A program made the translations under genes and the position numbers. Source: Crossaster papposus (Eukaryota; Echinodermata; Asteroidea; Velatida; Solasteridae). From it: a stretch of DNA of 64,000 nt. A model generated the notes under the pieces. That model had not been told where the DNA came from, did not search any database, and worked only from the letters and a program-made list of their open reading frames with translations. Where the stretch lies: contig JBAIAA010000608.1 of assembly GCA_037893245.1 (NCBI GenBank), positions 1,258,750-1,322,749 on the forward strand, read 5' to 3'. Below are positions 31,759 through 43,510 of the stretch, piece after piece (position 1 is the first letter of the stretch; the number at the start of each line of letters is the position of its first letter).

Positions 31759-32292
31759 ATTTGTTTTGTTCACTTTGAACTTTCTGCAAATGAGTGTACG
31801 TATATTAAAATGCACGCAAATAACAGAATATGGGTCGAGTGTCGTGTTGCTGTGGAATGATTAATCATTTGTTTCAAAATGGGATTTTGAATAGAAATGA
31901 TTGGAGGAAACAATAACCAGGAGCTTACACAATCGCAATGTTTAGCTCCACAGTAATGACATGTGAATGATCTATTCAGAATAGCCGGACATTTTGGGCA
32001 CACTTATTCTATTTCAAAAAATTGACTTTGATGTAATCGTTATTTTTACTCAGCCTATACCTTGTTTCTGAAAATAGAAATGTGGGCGATGTAAGTAGCA
32101 AGGCGGGGGTACCTTGAGAGATTGGTGAATTAAAGTATCTTGCTGCCACCTTGGATGCTTACACCTGGTCTTAAACTACTTCAGAGACACCTCCCTTCCA
32201 TATACAAGCGCCAAACCCTTTACCCGAAACAAAACGACAGATTCCAGGAGCTGGCTCCCAGACTATATCACAAGAACGGCACCAATAAATAA

Positions 32293-32352
32293 AGGTATAG
32301 GTGTAGGTATAGGTATAGGTATAGGTATAGGTATAGGTATAGGTATAGGTAT
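32293..32352 (+). repeat. (AGGTAT)n microsatellite
   Basis: About nine to ten hexamer repeats. Other units have only two or three AGGTAT repeats at the same place (for example near 4,415 and 42,590), so this is a local expansion. Confidence 0.9.
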
Positions 32353-32879
32353 AACTATAAACGACTACGCTAAAACATAATAGGTTATTGAAACAAAATT
32401 CATTCAAATTCACCAACTCTCGCATTCAAGTTCGCGCGAGATAAGATTTCGCACGCTTTTAATACCAAACTAGTTTAGTTATTAATCATTCAATTTCAAA
32501 GTCACTCTTTTTAAGCACCGGGTTGAGAATATTCACTTCGGAAGTGAATGAAGGTAGTGCAATGTTTATTCCTTTCTGGGTTAAGCTGACACTTGTCCTC
32601 TAGTCAGTGTGACACGTTTACGGCTAAAACAAAACAACCTAAACAAAAAGACTCCCAAGTGAATCTAAACCGCAATATTTGAGTTCTCATTGTCGCCGCT
32701 TGATTGATTTATACTACGTTCCTTTTACATCCATTGTCAAGATTTCAAAGGAACAAAAAGTATCGATTCTTACTAATGCTTTAAGGTTTAAGATGAATTG
32801 AGCTCATTTATTCAGTGGTACTAGCTACTGACTTGGGTATGTGAAAGCTTTGCTCTGTCTGGTCTCAGTGTTGCGTAAC

Positions 32880-34410
32880 CAAACAATGGAATAAAGGTTG
32901 GGTTATTAAATAAGGCCGTTTTTAATGCACAGTACGTTGGGCATCGAAGTCATTTGCTGCCATACGTTCTTGCGCGTCGGGTGTGTTTCTGCTAACTCCG
33001 CCAAAGTGTCTCTTCCAGTGATGGTGATCCGTACACATTTTTGAGTAGAAATACATTGGAGATAATGTTGTGTGACCCTTAAGAACTGACACGCCAATTT
33101 ATTTCGCTGGTGATTCAAACCAGTATTTTCGGACATTATCCGATGAGGATTGTTACTCCGATGATGATTTATACCAAGAGCGACAGATTTGAAGGTGAAT
33201 AGACTTCCCACACTCATCATGGATGATTTGGACCCCTTGTAACAGATCAGAAATGGATGGAAAATAGGAAAAGGTAACGATAATCTTGGCTTATATTTTA
33301 ACCGTCGGTGCACACCTTTTGTCCGCAGCGTCAATTCGTCGATACGAATCCACACTTTTAACAGTAGAGTGAAGTCATAGCAATGGTTTATATAAACATA
33401 ATTGGTCATTGGCGTGTTTCCCAAGCGCGATGGTAGATGTACTTTCTCCGTATTTTCAGTGTCTATCAACAAATCACAACCTGTAAAGTGTACGAAAACA
33501 GGCGTCGGACTTACGATACGCCCGATGTCTTAAACAAACGCGTACATGGATTCCCACGCGTACATGTGGCAGAGGTTTTTTTTCAGAGATCGTTTATTTC
33601 ACTTTTCTTAATGCATTAAACACTTTAAAAAATGATTTAGGCGATCACTGTGTTAGAAAATAACAATATGAGGCAAACAAATTCTTTGCAATGAAGCGAC
33701 TAAAGATCTCAAAAAGAAAAAGGTATTCTTTACCTACGTTTTTCACGTGAATCATGTATGGCTATACATGTGTACACGGTTTGGGAAAGTAATGAACGGT
33801 CGGCCGTCACAGGTTGAATGGTTTTCAGTTCATAACAACAAAAAACGGTTACCAGTTAACACTGTATCAGGCATACTCGTATAATGCCCCTCATTGGTAC
33901 TAAGATCATAATTATAACAATACAGTGTACTTAGATGTCGTGTATCTCTATTCCACTTGAATTAATGAATTAATGTGTATTCATAAATACCTGGGACAGT
34001 TTAGGCATTTCAATTGGTCGAGAGCCCGTCACGTGGCTGGTATTAAACGAACGATAAAGACATGGCTGGAAGTGTTCAAAATCAGCTGGCAACAAAACAA
34101 TGTCACGCGATGTCGCATTATACCCGTCCCCAGGGCTCACTTTATTTCCAACCGTACCTCGTGTCCAATAATAAGAGCGGGTAGTGTTGGGAGCGAACAG
34201 CTCGACACCCTGGAAACGAGGTTGCCAATGGCAGTAATAGTCTGGTTCATAGTAAATACGCGTTATTGCATGTATTGTGTAGAGCGACAGAGGCGGAAAC
34301 ATGTCATTTGACACACACAGAATGGCGAAACACCGAAATTTACTTGCGACAATTTTCCGGGATTTTCGGGACTTTTTTTGCTGAATTTTACAAAACAGGT
34401 ATTTATGAAT
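32880..34410 (+). repeat. Segmental repeat unit 4, first part
   Basis: Matches 1-1,517 of unit 1, including the minus-strand 188-codon frame (32,906-33,472). The second frame is shortened (33,970-34,314) because a substitution and indel near 34,195 and 34,262 change it. Confidence 0.75.
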
Positions 34411-34550
34411 GGGAATAAATATGTGTTCGGTTGGTATTATTCACCCTGTTTAATACCGCTTGGAGTATGGGTGCTGATAATTATCAGCACCCAGACTCCA
34501 AGCGGTATTAAACAGAGTGATTAAAACCTCTCGAACACACATTTATTCCC
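34411..34550. mobile_element. Hairpin element, copy 3, loop deleted
   Basis: The loop and inner stem of the other copies (about 25 bp) are gone, leaving the perfect central palindrome GTGCTGATAATTATCAGCAC. Outer arms are kept, with one mismatch (GAGTATGGG against GAGTCTGGG). Confidence 0.85.
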
Positions 34551-34770
34551 TTATTATAGTGCGTCTGAATTATGAGGTTCATTTATGTTCTGATTAATTA
34601 GTTTATTTATTACTATTGTATTTGTTCAATATTTGTGTGTGAAAGCATGGAAATCAATAAATCAACAAAACAGTGGTGATCACACACGAAACAAATATTA
34701 AGCAGCGTTAACTACATGTATAGCTTAAACGGATTATATATACACCATTTACTGTAATGCTCGAAAATAG

Positions 34771-34914
34771 ATGGGTTGCCTAGGAAATTCATGTTTTATA
34801 GTAAATATATTGACCGCTGACCTGTTTAATGTGTCCACTAGTACGAGCTGTTGCCCTGCCAGTGCGGCACGCCTAAACAATAACAATGGATGGTTTCCCC
34901 AGAGGTTGGTATCT
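34771..34914 (+). pseudogene. Decayed F5/8C (discoidin) exon 3, unit 4
   Basis: Same relic as at 1,904. An in-frame TAG directly precedes the frame and the only nearby AG has the wrong phase. It lies 1 kb upstream of intact exons 4' and 5', which therefore cannot rely on it for a complete domain. Confidence 0.6.
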
Positions 34915-35268
34915 AAAGGAAATACCACAGCTGGCTCATACCATTACTGCAAATCCACATTATTACAGCGCCACAAACGCTCCTGAATGGTTTCTTGGTC
35001 ATCTAATTGCCACCACGGCTTTGTTTTGGTAGTTATATATATTTTTTATTATAAAAACAAATCTAGCCGAATCCCTTTGCACCGCTCAATTATTGCACAC
35101 TTTAACGAGTTTCAATAATTGTGTTCGGTTTTCAAATCCGTTCTCAAGCAACCGATTAAATCGCTTTGTTGTGTTATACTTTCATCAGTCTAGCATTACA
35201 CATTTTAATATGAGATGTAATTAAGATAAGTAGTTTGCGGTAGCACCATGTGCTAATTAGCTTTTGTG

Positions 35269-35674
35269 AGTTGTGGGGTTCTGAAGAGAACTTGAGGGAA
35301 CTCGACATTTTTGGATAGTATGCTCTGCCCGTCGTCAGGAAACTAAGGGATTCCAACGGTGAAGCGCGGTTATATTGAACCTGGAAGCGATGAAGCGTAC
35401 AAAGGATGTAACTGAGGGGTACTCATGCATGACGCTTGATGATCACTGAGCCGTGTCGGTGTGAAGAAAGTGACCGAAATGGAAAGTTGCCAAGGGTATA
35501 GGCGACCCATAGGCTGGACAACTACGTGTCCTAAAGTACATGGGACCCATTGGACTGGGAGGTGATGGTGGGTGGGGCGCCAAATGTTGCCTCACCGTTA
35601 TAATCCTTACGAAGGGCAGGGCATTCTGTCCGAGACGTTGAGATCCCTCTGTTTCTTGTTAGAACCACACAACT
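35269..35674. mobile_element. TIR element (AGTTGTGTGGTTCT ends), copy 4
   Basis: About 406 bp copy of the element at 2,330, with GGGG in the terminal repeat. It sits where intron 3 would be. Confidence 0.7.
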
Positions 35675-35940
35675 CACTAGACAGAATTTCCACATGGTGC
35701 TACCGCAAACTATTTATCTTATTGCTATTTTGCCATGCAAACTTTCAATCCTTTAGTCCTTTTTAGAACCACACAACTCACTAAAGATAATTACCACATG
35801 GTGTTACATGTACACGTTGTTATATGTATCAGCTGATATAACAACAATGGTGATTTACAGGCGATTTGTTTTCAAGCCACATACGTATCCCGTACGCGTA
35901 TCTAATGGTTCCTATTCATCCCTTCACTCTGTGCACATAG

Positions 35941-36088
35941 CCCCAATGGTTGCTGGATAGAGGTGGACCTCGCTGAGAGTACAGTGTTGACAGGAGTAAT
36001 CACACAGGGACAGAATAGTTATTACTATGTGAAGCGGTACACGGTGGCGTATCAGAAGCAGCCTTCATCTGCGTATGAAAACATTAAG
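35941..36088 (+). CDS. Second discoidin exon 4 (exon 4')
   Basis: Acceptor CACATAG|C and donor ATTAAG|GTAAAT, same phases as exon 4 (2 and 0). 148 nt against 169: an in-frame loss of seven codons in the loop after SSAYE. Encodes WIEVDLAEST, GVITQG, YYYVKRYTVAYQ. Intact in frame. No upstream partner in its own unit; it could be joined to exon 3 at 26,407-26,545 as an alternative. Confidence 0.65.
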
Positions 36089-36778
36089 GTAAATGTCCAC
36101 CTTAACTTAACAGGCTTTGCAGGTATTTACAGGACATTGGGCCGATTTCACGAAACGCCAAAACGAGTCTTAGAAAAAATAGTAACTCGTCCTAAATCGC
36201 GACCAAAGTTTAGACGCTTTAAACACGTCATAACCTCCATAGCAACGCGGCTTAACTCGTCTTAACTTAAGATCGGTCCGAGGGTCGTCTTTTCTCACAT
36301 GCGTTAATCTATATATCGTCTGGAAACCATTGCGTTATCTTCTCGTTTTAGACACAATATCGACCTAGAATTATAGTTTTGATGACGAAACAAATTTAAA
36401 CAGTTTTGTTAGTCGTGTGTACAATTTTAAAAACAAATTATGTATACGCCAACAACTAGACGACTCTGGGGTATAGAACGTGCAGAATTACCATACGTAA
36501 TTGTATTGCGCAGAATAGTTTGCGCGGTTTTTTTTTAACGATTGTTTACCCTAGCGGTAAAAACAAACACGAAACAGCTATCAAATTGGTAGTTGCGATA
36601 CGTCTTACATAAGATGGGTTTATTGAAATCGATCTTAGGACACGCCTTCGTACAGACTAGATAAATATAGTGCATGTGCTGCGGCGATGCGTTTTGGGGA
36701 AACAACATGTAGTTGTTAAAAGTCTCCTCTTCGCCGAATGATTATTGATACCGCTGAATGTAAACGTTTTGGTTTCAG

Positions 36779-36925
36779 GAGTTCGTCGGTAACACTGATG
36801 GCGACACCCCGGTCACCAACATGTTTGAAGAGAGTGTAGTGGCGAAGAAGGTGCGCATTCAGCCTACTGCCTGGGCTATTGGTGTTGCTTTGCGGTTGGA
36901 GTTGCTTGGATGTCGACTTGATTAG
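36779..36925 (+). CDS. Second discoidin exon 5 (exon 5')
   Basis: Acceptor GGTTTCAG|GAG, phase 0, ends in TAG after CGACTTGAT. 147 nt, one codon fewer than exon 5. Keeps GNTD, TPVTN, RIQPTAW and LRLELLGC. Against exon 5 the differences I count are about three silent and at least eight amino-acid-changing, yet the frame is open. Intron between exons 4' and 5' is 690 nt, close to the 675 nt of the main gene. Confidence 0.65.
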   Translation, partial: EFVGNTDGDTPVTNMFEESVVAKKVRIQPTAWAIGVALRLELLGCRLD

Positions 36926-37776
36926 TTCTGCTCAAGCTTATAAGCGCTGTTCGTATTCGCTACAAAACATTTTCCAAAAAAACCAAAACGGAAAATTGAC
37001 ATTTGACAAAAGCATAGAGAACCGCCAGCATAACAGACCTGAACAATAACACCGGGCTGGAAATATATTATGTTCAGTAAATAGGAAATATCGCAAAAAA
37101 ACCAATTGTGCTAAAATGTTTTGCTTTTGCTGAAAATATAATTGTTTTGTATTCAACAATTATGTTATAAATTCCAGTGGCGTAAATCTATATCGGCGAG
37201 TGGAGGATGGGATAACTGAAAATGTACGGCCGTGAAAAATCTAAAAACGGAGAAAATGGGGGTGGGGGGAGGGCACATGTTTACATGTTTATGACACAAA
37301 AGGTACGTCATCTAAGGCAATATTGCGCAGTAACTTACACTACAGTGGTGCATTTAAACCATTTACAGTGTTCTTTTTATTAAAGGTGAAGGATAGACAC
37401 TTTATTTTTTATTCTTACCACCGAAATCTAGGGGATGATCCAAAAGCGGAGGGTAACATACTCTTTCCTGGAAGTTAGGCCCATAGTAAACACATTTAAA
37501 CGTCTGGTATTTGGCGTCACTAAAATACAAATTGCAATATCATCAAACAATTATTTAGTTGTAAAGTAAATAGAGTCTCGTAATAGAACATATATGTTTT
37601 CTCTGCTATTTTTAAACAATTTTCATTCAAAGTCACCAACTCTCGCATTCAATTGTGTCCGGAGAAATTCATAAAAGATTCCACGCTTTTACTAAACAAA
37701 GTCATTTGCCATTTAATTGCAAATTGTTGGTCACTCTAATTAAACTTTGTCTCTCGAATATTCGTAACCACAGTTT
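36926..37776 (+). repeat. 3' flank of exons 4'/5'
   Basis: Duplicate of 28,570-29,390. No separate gene recognised. Confidence 0.65.
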
Positions 37777-38110
37777 AAGCTGTTGCTGTAAGGCAACATA
37801 CATCCAGGGATCGAATTCGTATGATATCAATCAATTTCAAACTTATGTGAAATAAATTAGTTTGGTGTATGCACGACTCACGCACATATCCGACTATTTT
37901 TATTTAACATAAGTTTGACATTTGATCTGTGAATGCTGCCTTTGGGCAACAGCTTCAATGAATGTGATCAAAGGGTGAGCAAACGTTGAAATTGAACCAT
38001 AAATGACTAAATTGGTTTGGTAAAAGCGTATGATTGTTTTAATAATGTCAAATTCGTTTAGGTTGTTGCCGAAGGGCAGCATTCACAGATCAAATTCGTC
38101 TTGATATTAA
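37777..38110. repeat. A / A-inverted / A foldback module, copy e
   Basis: Palindrome 37,777-37,955. Central heptamer reads CGACTCA. Confidence 0.65.
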
Positions 38111-38117
38111 TCAATAG

Positions 38118-38360
38118 GCCGTATTATTTAACGTAGAGGGCGCTGTGCTCACGGTATTTGGGGGTATAATTAAAAGTGATTAGGAGATAATTCACGTCAG
38201 TTTAAATATTCTTACAGCTCCAAAATATTTGTTTTCTTCTAATATTTAATTTTTAGATAAAAGTAAAGTTACTAAAACTACTTCAATAAACGCGATTTTG
38301 CATGTGTTAGTACTCATAAAATGGCGTCTTACAGCGCCCTCATGCGGCCAAAAATACGGC
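38118..38360. mobile_element. Small TIR element (GCCGTATT ... GAGGGCGCTGT), copy e
   Basis: About 243 bp copy of the element at 3,266. Confidence 0.7.
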
Positions 38361-38424
38361 GGATTTCAAATTTAAATTAAAAACATTAGTCTGATAATTC
38401 TGTGCGTTATATATATATATATTA

Positions 38425-38710
38425 TTGATAAACCATCATTAGCGCGACCGGTCCATAGAGACGCGCGCAAAATTTTAGGTTTTTATTTGTAACCTAACCC
38501 GTTTTTACCTAGAGCTTTTGCCACAAAATTAAAAATCCATTGGGTAATGTAGCCAAATCTATCGACATAATCAATAAAATTTAAAAAAATGAAATTTTAT
38601 CGAGTACTTGGGCGCTCGGACGACCGGCAAACGGTCGTCCTAACGACGGTGGTCGTCGCAATACTGTAAAATTACTGCGAATGGTCGCTCTAAGCGCGCA
38701 TAGTCAAAAA
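38425..38710. other. Unique insertion in copy e, with short hairpin
   Basis: Present only in copy e: the other copies go directly from a TATATA run to TTGTTTTAATTTTAATTGG. It contains a hairpin GGACGACCG-GCAAA-CGGTCGTCC at 38,618-38,640 and a high density of GCGCG/CGACC motifs. I cannot name the family. Confidence 0.6.
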
Positions 38711-38958
38711 TATGTATATATTGTTTAAATTTTAATTGGCAAGGTGGGTCAATGTCTTTGTTCACTTTGAAATGTATGCAAATTTACGTATTTGGTTTAC
38801 CATGTATATCCCCATTGAGTGATCACCACAATGTCGCTTCCCAGGTTGTATCTTAAAATTAGGCGTGATCCCTGGTCACACGGTATTCTGGTGTTTATGA
38901 CTTATGACTAGCGCCCTCAAAGAAAAGATACTAACAATTTGAAAGACCGCTAAACACA

Positions 38959-39031
38959 GGGCAAAATAGATCAGTTGGTAGAACGCCGGTCCGGAATTCC
39001 GGAGGTCGCATGGTCGAGTCCCGCCTTGCCA
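38959..39031 (+). other. tRNA-like 73-mer, copy e
   Basis: B-box changed to TGGTCGAGTCC; anticodon-like arm CCGGTCCGGAATTCCGG. Confidence 0.55.
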
Positions 39032-39604
39032 ATTTTTTTTGTTCACTTTGAACTTTCTGCAATTAAGTGTATGTATATTAAAATAGAGAACCGCCAGCAT
39101 AATAGAACTAAAATATATTATATTCTGTAAATAAACAAATATCGCATAACAAAACACGAAACACGAAAACACTATAGAAACCCATGTTCATGACACAAAA
39201 GGTACGTCATCTAAGACAATATTGCGCAGTAACTTACACTACAGTGGTGCTTTTAAACCATTTGCAGTGTTCTCTAAAAGCGGGGGGTAACACACTCTTT
39301 CCTGGAAGTTAGTAAAACAATTTTAAAGTTTGGTATTTGGCGTCACTAAAATACAAATTGCGATATCATTATAAATTTATTTAGTTGTACAGTGTGGAGT
39401 CTCGTAATAGAACATATATGTTTTCTCTGCTATTTTCTTAACAATTTTCAATTAAAAATAACCAACTCTCGCATTCAATTTCGTCCAGAGAAATACAACA
39501 ATATCACACTCTTTTACTAAACAAATTAAGTAATTTGCCATTTAATTGCAAATTGTTGGTCACTCTATTTAAACACTGTTTGCCAATATTCGTCACCATA
39601 GTCT

Positions 39605-39925
39605 AAGCTGTTGCTATAAGGCAACATACATCCAGGGGTCAAATTCGTATGATATCAATCGATTTCAAACTCATGTGAAATAAATTAGTCTGGTGTGTGC
39701 TTGACTCACGCACATATCCGACTAATTTATTTAACATAAGTTTGAAATTGATCTGTGAACAGCTTCAATGAATGTGATCAAAGGGTGAGCAAACGTTGAA
39801 ATTGAACCATAAATGACTAAATTGGTGTGGTAAAAGCGTTTGATTGTTTTAATAATGTCGAATTCGTTTAGGCTGTTGCCGAAGGGCAGCATTCACAGAT
39901 CAATTTCGTCTTGTTATTAATCAAT
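39605..39925. repeat. A / A-inverted / A foldback module, copy f
   Basis: Palindrome 39,605-39,765, inverted arm shortened as in copies c and g. TGACTCA at the centre. Confidence 0.65.
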
Positions 39926-39927
39926 AT

Positions 39928-40168
39928 GCCGTATTATTGATCGTAGAGGGCGCTGTGCTCACGGTATTTGGGGGTATAATTAAAAGTGATTATGATATAA
40001 TTCACGTCAGTTTAAATATTCTTACAGCTCCAAAATATATTTTTTTATAATATTCAATTTTTAGATAAAAGTAAAGTTACTAAAACTACTTCAATAAACG
40101 CGATTTTGCATGTGTTTGTGCTCATAAAATGGCGTCTTACAGCGCCCTCATGCGGCCAAAAATACGGC
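39928..40168. mobile_element. Small TIR element (GCCGTATT ... GAGGGCGCTGT), copy f
   Basis: 241 bp copy of the element at 3,266. Confidence 0.7.
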
Positions 40169-40465
40169 GGATTTTAAACTTAGGTTGAAAAACATTAGTC
40201 TGATAATTATGTGCGTGATATATATATATTGTTTTATTTTAATTGGCAAGGTGGGTCAATGTCTTTGATCACTTTGAAATGTATGCAAATTTACATATTT
40301 GGTTTACCATGTATATCCTCATTGAGTGATCCCCACAATGTCGCTTCCCAGGTTGTATCTTAAAATTAGGCGTGATCCCTGGTCACACGGTATTCTGGTG
40401 TTTATGACTTATGACTAGCGCCCTCAAAGAAAAGATACTAACAATTTGAAAGACCGCTAAACACA

Positions 40466-40538
40466 GGGCAAAATAGATCAGTTGGTAGAACGCCGGTCCG
40501 GAATTCCGGAGGTCGCATGGTCAAGTCCCGCCTTGCCA
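40466..40538 (+). other. tRNA-like 73-mer, copy f
   Basis: Like copy e, with a further B-box change (TGGTCAAGTCC). Confidence 0.55.
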
Positions 40539-41110
40539 ATTTGTTTTGTTCACTTTGAACTTTCTGCAATTAAGTGTATGTATATTAAAATAGAGAACTG
40601 CCAGCATAATAGAACTAAAATATATTATATTCTGTAAATAAACAAGTATCGCATAACAAAACACGAAACACGAAAACACTATAGAAACCCATGTTCATGA
40701 CACAAAAGGTACGTCATCTAAGACAATATTGCGCAGTAACTTACACTACAGTGGTGCTTTTAAACCATTTGCAATGTTCTCTAAAAGCGGGGGGTAACAC
40801 ACTCTTTCCTTGAAGTTAGTAAAACAATTTTAAAGTTTGGTATTTGGCGTCACTAAAATACAAATTGCAATATCATCATAAATTTATTTAGTTGTACAGT
40901 GTGGAGTCTCGTAATAGAACATATATGTTTTCTCTGCTATTTTCCTAACAATTTTCATTTATAATAACCAACTCTCGCATTCAATTTCGTCCGGAGAAAT
41001 CCAACAATATCACACTCTTTTACTAAACAAATTAAGTAATTTGCCATTTAATTGCAAATTGTTGGTCACTCTATTTAAACATTGTTTGCCAATATTCGTC
41101 ACCATAGTCT

Positions 41111-41430
41111 AAGCTGTTGCTATAAGGCAACATACCTCCAGGTGTCAAATTCGTATGATATCAATCGATTTCAAACTCATGTGAAATAAATTAGTCTGGT
41201 GTGTGCTTGACTCACGCACATATCCGACTAATTTATTTAACATAAGTTTGAAATTGATCTGTGAACAGCTTCAATGAATGTGATCAAAGGGTGAGCAAAC
41301 GTTAAAATTGAACCATAAATGACTAAATTGGTGTGGTAAAAGCGTATGGTTGTTTTAATAATGTCAAATTTGTTTAGGCTGTTGCCGAAGGGCAGCATTC
41401 ACAGATCAAATTCGTCTTGATATTAATCAA
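41111..41430. repeat. A / A-inverted / A foldback module, copy g
   Basis: Palindrome 41,111-41,271, inverted arm shortened. TGACTCA at the centre. Confidence 0.65.
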
Positions 41431-41433
41431 TAG

Positions 41434-41673
41434 GCCGTATTATTGAACGTTGAGGGCGCTGTGCTCACGGTATTTGGGGGTATAATTAAAAGTGATTAGG
41501 AGATAATTCACGTCAGTTTAAATATTCTTACAGCTCCAAAATATTTTTTTTCTAATATTAAATTTTTAGATAAAAGTGAAGTTACTAAAACTACTTCAAT
41601 AAACGCGATTTTGCCTGTGTTGGTACTCAGAAAATGGCGTCTTACAGCGCCCTCAGGCGGCCAAAAATACGGC
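41434..41673. mobile_element. Small TIR element (GCCGTATT ... GAGGGCGCTGT), copy g
   Basis: 240 bp copy of the element at 3,266. Confidence 0.7.
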
Positions 41674-41974
41674 GGATTTCAAACTTAGGTTAAAAACATT
41701 AGTCTGATAATTATGTGCGTGAAATATATATATATATTGTTTTAATTTTAATTGGCAAGGTGGGTCAATGTCTTTGTTCACTTTGAAATGTATGCACATT
41801 TACCTATTTGGTTTACCATGTATATCCCCATTCAGTGATCACCACAATGTCGCTCCCCAGGTTGTATCTTAAAATTGGGCGTGATCCATGGTCACACGGT
41901 ATTCTGGTGTTTATGACTTCTGACTAGCGCCCTCAAAGAAAAGATACTAACAATTTGGAAGACCGCTAAACATA

Positions 41975-42047
41975 GGGCAAAATAGGTCAGTTAGTAGAAC
42001 GCCGGTCCGGTATTCCGGAGGACACAGGTTCGAGTCCCGCCTTGCCA
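41975..42047 (+). other. tRNA-like 73-mer, copy g
   Basis: Close to copy c; B-box GGTTCGAGTCC intact, A-box GGTCAGTTAGTAG changed at one base. Confidence 0.6.
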
Positions 42048-42805
42048 ATTTTTTTTGTTCACTTTGAACTTTCTGCAATTAAGTGTATGTATATTAAAAT
42101 GCACGCAAATAATAGAATATAGGTCGATTGTCGTGTTGCTGTGTAATAATTAATTTATGTGTATCAAAATGGGATTTGGAATAGAAATGATTGGAGAAAA
42201 CAATAAACAGGTGCTTACACAATCTCAATGTTTAGCCCCACACTAATGACATGTGAATGATCTATTCAGAATAGCCGGACATTTTGGGCACACTTATTTT
42301 CTATTTCTTAAAATTGACTTTGATGTAATCGTTTATTTTTACTCAGCCTATACCTTGTTTCTACAAATTAGAAATTTGGGCGATGTAAGTAGCAAGGCGG
42401 GGGTACCTTGAGAGATTGGTGAATTAAAGTATCTTGCTGCCACTTTGGATGCTTACACCTGGTCTTAAAATACTCGAAAGACACCTCCCTTCCATATACA
42501 AGTGCCCAACCCTTTTCCCCAAACGAAACGACAGATTACAGGAGCTGGCTCCCAGACTATATCAACAGAACGCCACCAATAAATAAAGGTATAGGTATAA
42601 GTATAAACGATTACGCTAAAACATAATAGTTTATTGAAACAAAATTCATTCAAATTCATCAACTCCTCTCGTATTCAATGTTGTCCGGAGAAATACAACA
42701 AAATCGCACGCTTTTACAGAACAAATTAAGTCATTTGCCATTTAATTGCAAATTGTTGGTCACTCTATTTAGACATTGTCTCGCCAATATTCGTCACCAC
42801 AGTCT

Positions 42806-43150
42806 AAGCTGTTGCTGTAAGGCAACATACATCCAGGGATCGAATTCGTATGATATCAATCAATTTCAAACTGATGTGAAATAAATTTGACTGGTGTGTG
42901 CACGACTCATGCACATATCCGACTAATTTATTTAACATAATTTTGAAATTGATCTGTGAATGCTGACTTTCGGCAACAGCTTCAACAAATGTGATCAAAG
43001 GGTGAGAAAGCGTTGAAATTGAACCATAAATGACTAAATTGGTTTGGTAAAAGCGTATGATTGTTTTAATAATGTTAAATTCGTTTAGGCTGTTGCCAAA
43101 GGGCAGCATTCACAGATCAAATGTGTCTTGATATCAATCAATTTTAAACT
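42806..43150. repeat. A / A-inverted / A foldback module, copy h
   Basis: Palindrome 42,806-42,982. Central heptamer CGACTCA, as in copy d. No small TIR element follows. Confidence 0.65.
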
Positions 43151-43437
43151 AATATGTTAAATTTATTAGTCTGGTAATTATGTGCGTGATATGTATATAT
43201 TGTTTTAATTTTAATTGGCAAGGTGGGTCAATGTCTTTGATCACTTTGAAATGTATGCAAATTTACCTATTTGGTTTACCATGTATATCCCCATTGAGTG
43301 ATCACCACAATGTCGCTTCCCAGGTTGTATCTTAAAATTAGGCGTGATTCCTGGTAACAAGGTATTCTGGTGTTTATTACTTTTGACTAGCGCCCTCGAA
43401 CAAAAATACTAACAATTTGAAAGACCGCTAAGCATAT

Positions 43438-43510
43438 GGTAAAATAGATCAGTTGGTAGAACACCGCTCCGGTATTCCGGATGTCGCAGATTCGAGTCCC
43501 GCCTTGCCAA
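43438..43510 (+). other. tRNA-like 73-mer, copy h
   Basis: 5' end changed to GGTAAAA and B-box to GATTCGAGTCC; anticodon-like arm ACCGCTCCGGTATTCCGG as in copy d. Confidence 0.55.

Larger units (their letters stand above)
30331..32880 (+). repeat. Repeat units downstream of copy c
   Basis: Matches 42,048-44,470 in part (offset 11,717 over about 29.4-31.4 kb). Holds foldback copy d, tRNA-like copy d and the AGGTAT microsatellite. No gene recognised. Confidence 0.7.
39083..42100 (+). repeat. Tandem ~1.51 kb modules (copies f and g)
   Basis: The 73-mer recurs at 38,959, 40,466 and 41,975, spacings 1,507 and 1,509. Each module contains foldback, small TIR element and 73-mer. Copies e and f are joined by the same junction, AAAATAGAGAAC at about 39,081 and 40,588, which fuses the module end to sequence otherwise found at about 28,660. 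No gene recognised. Confidence 0.75.
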
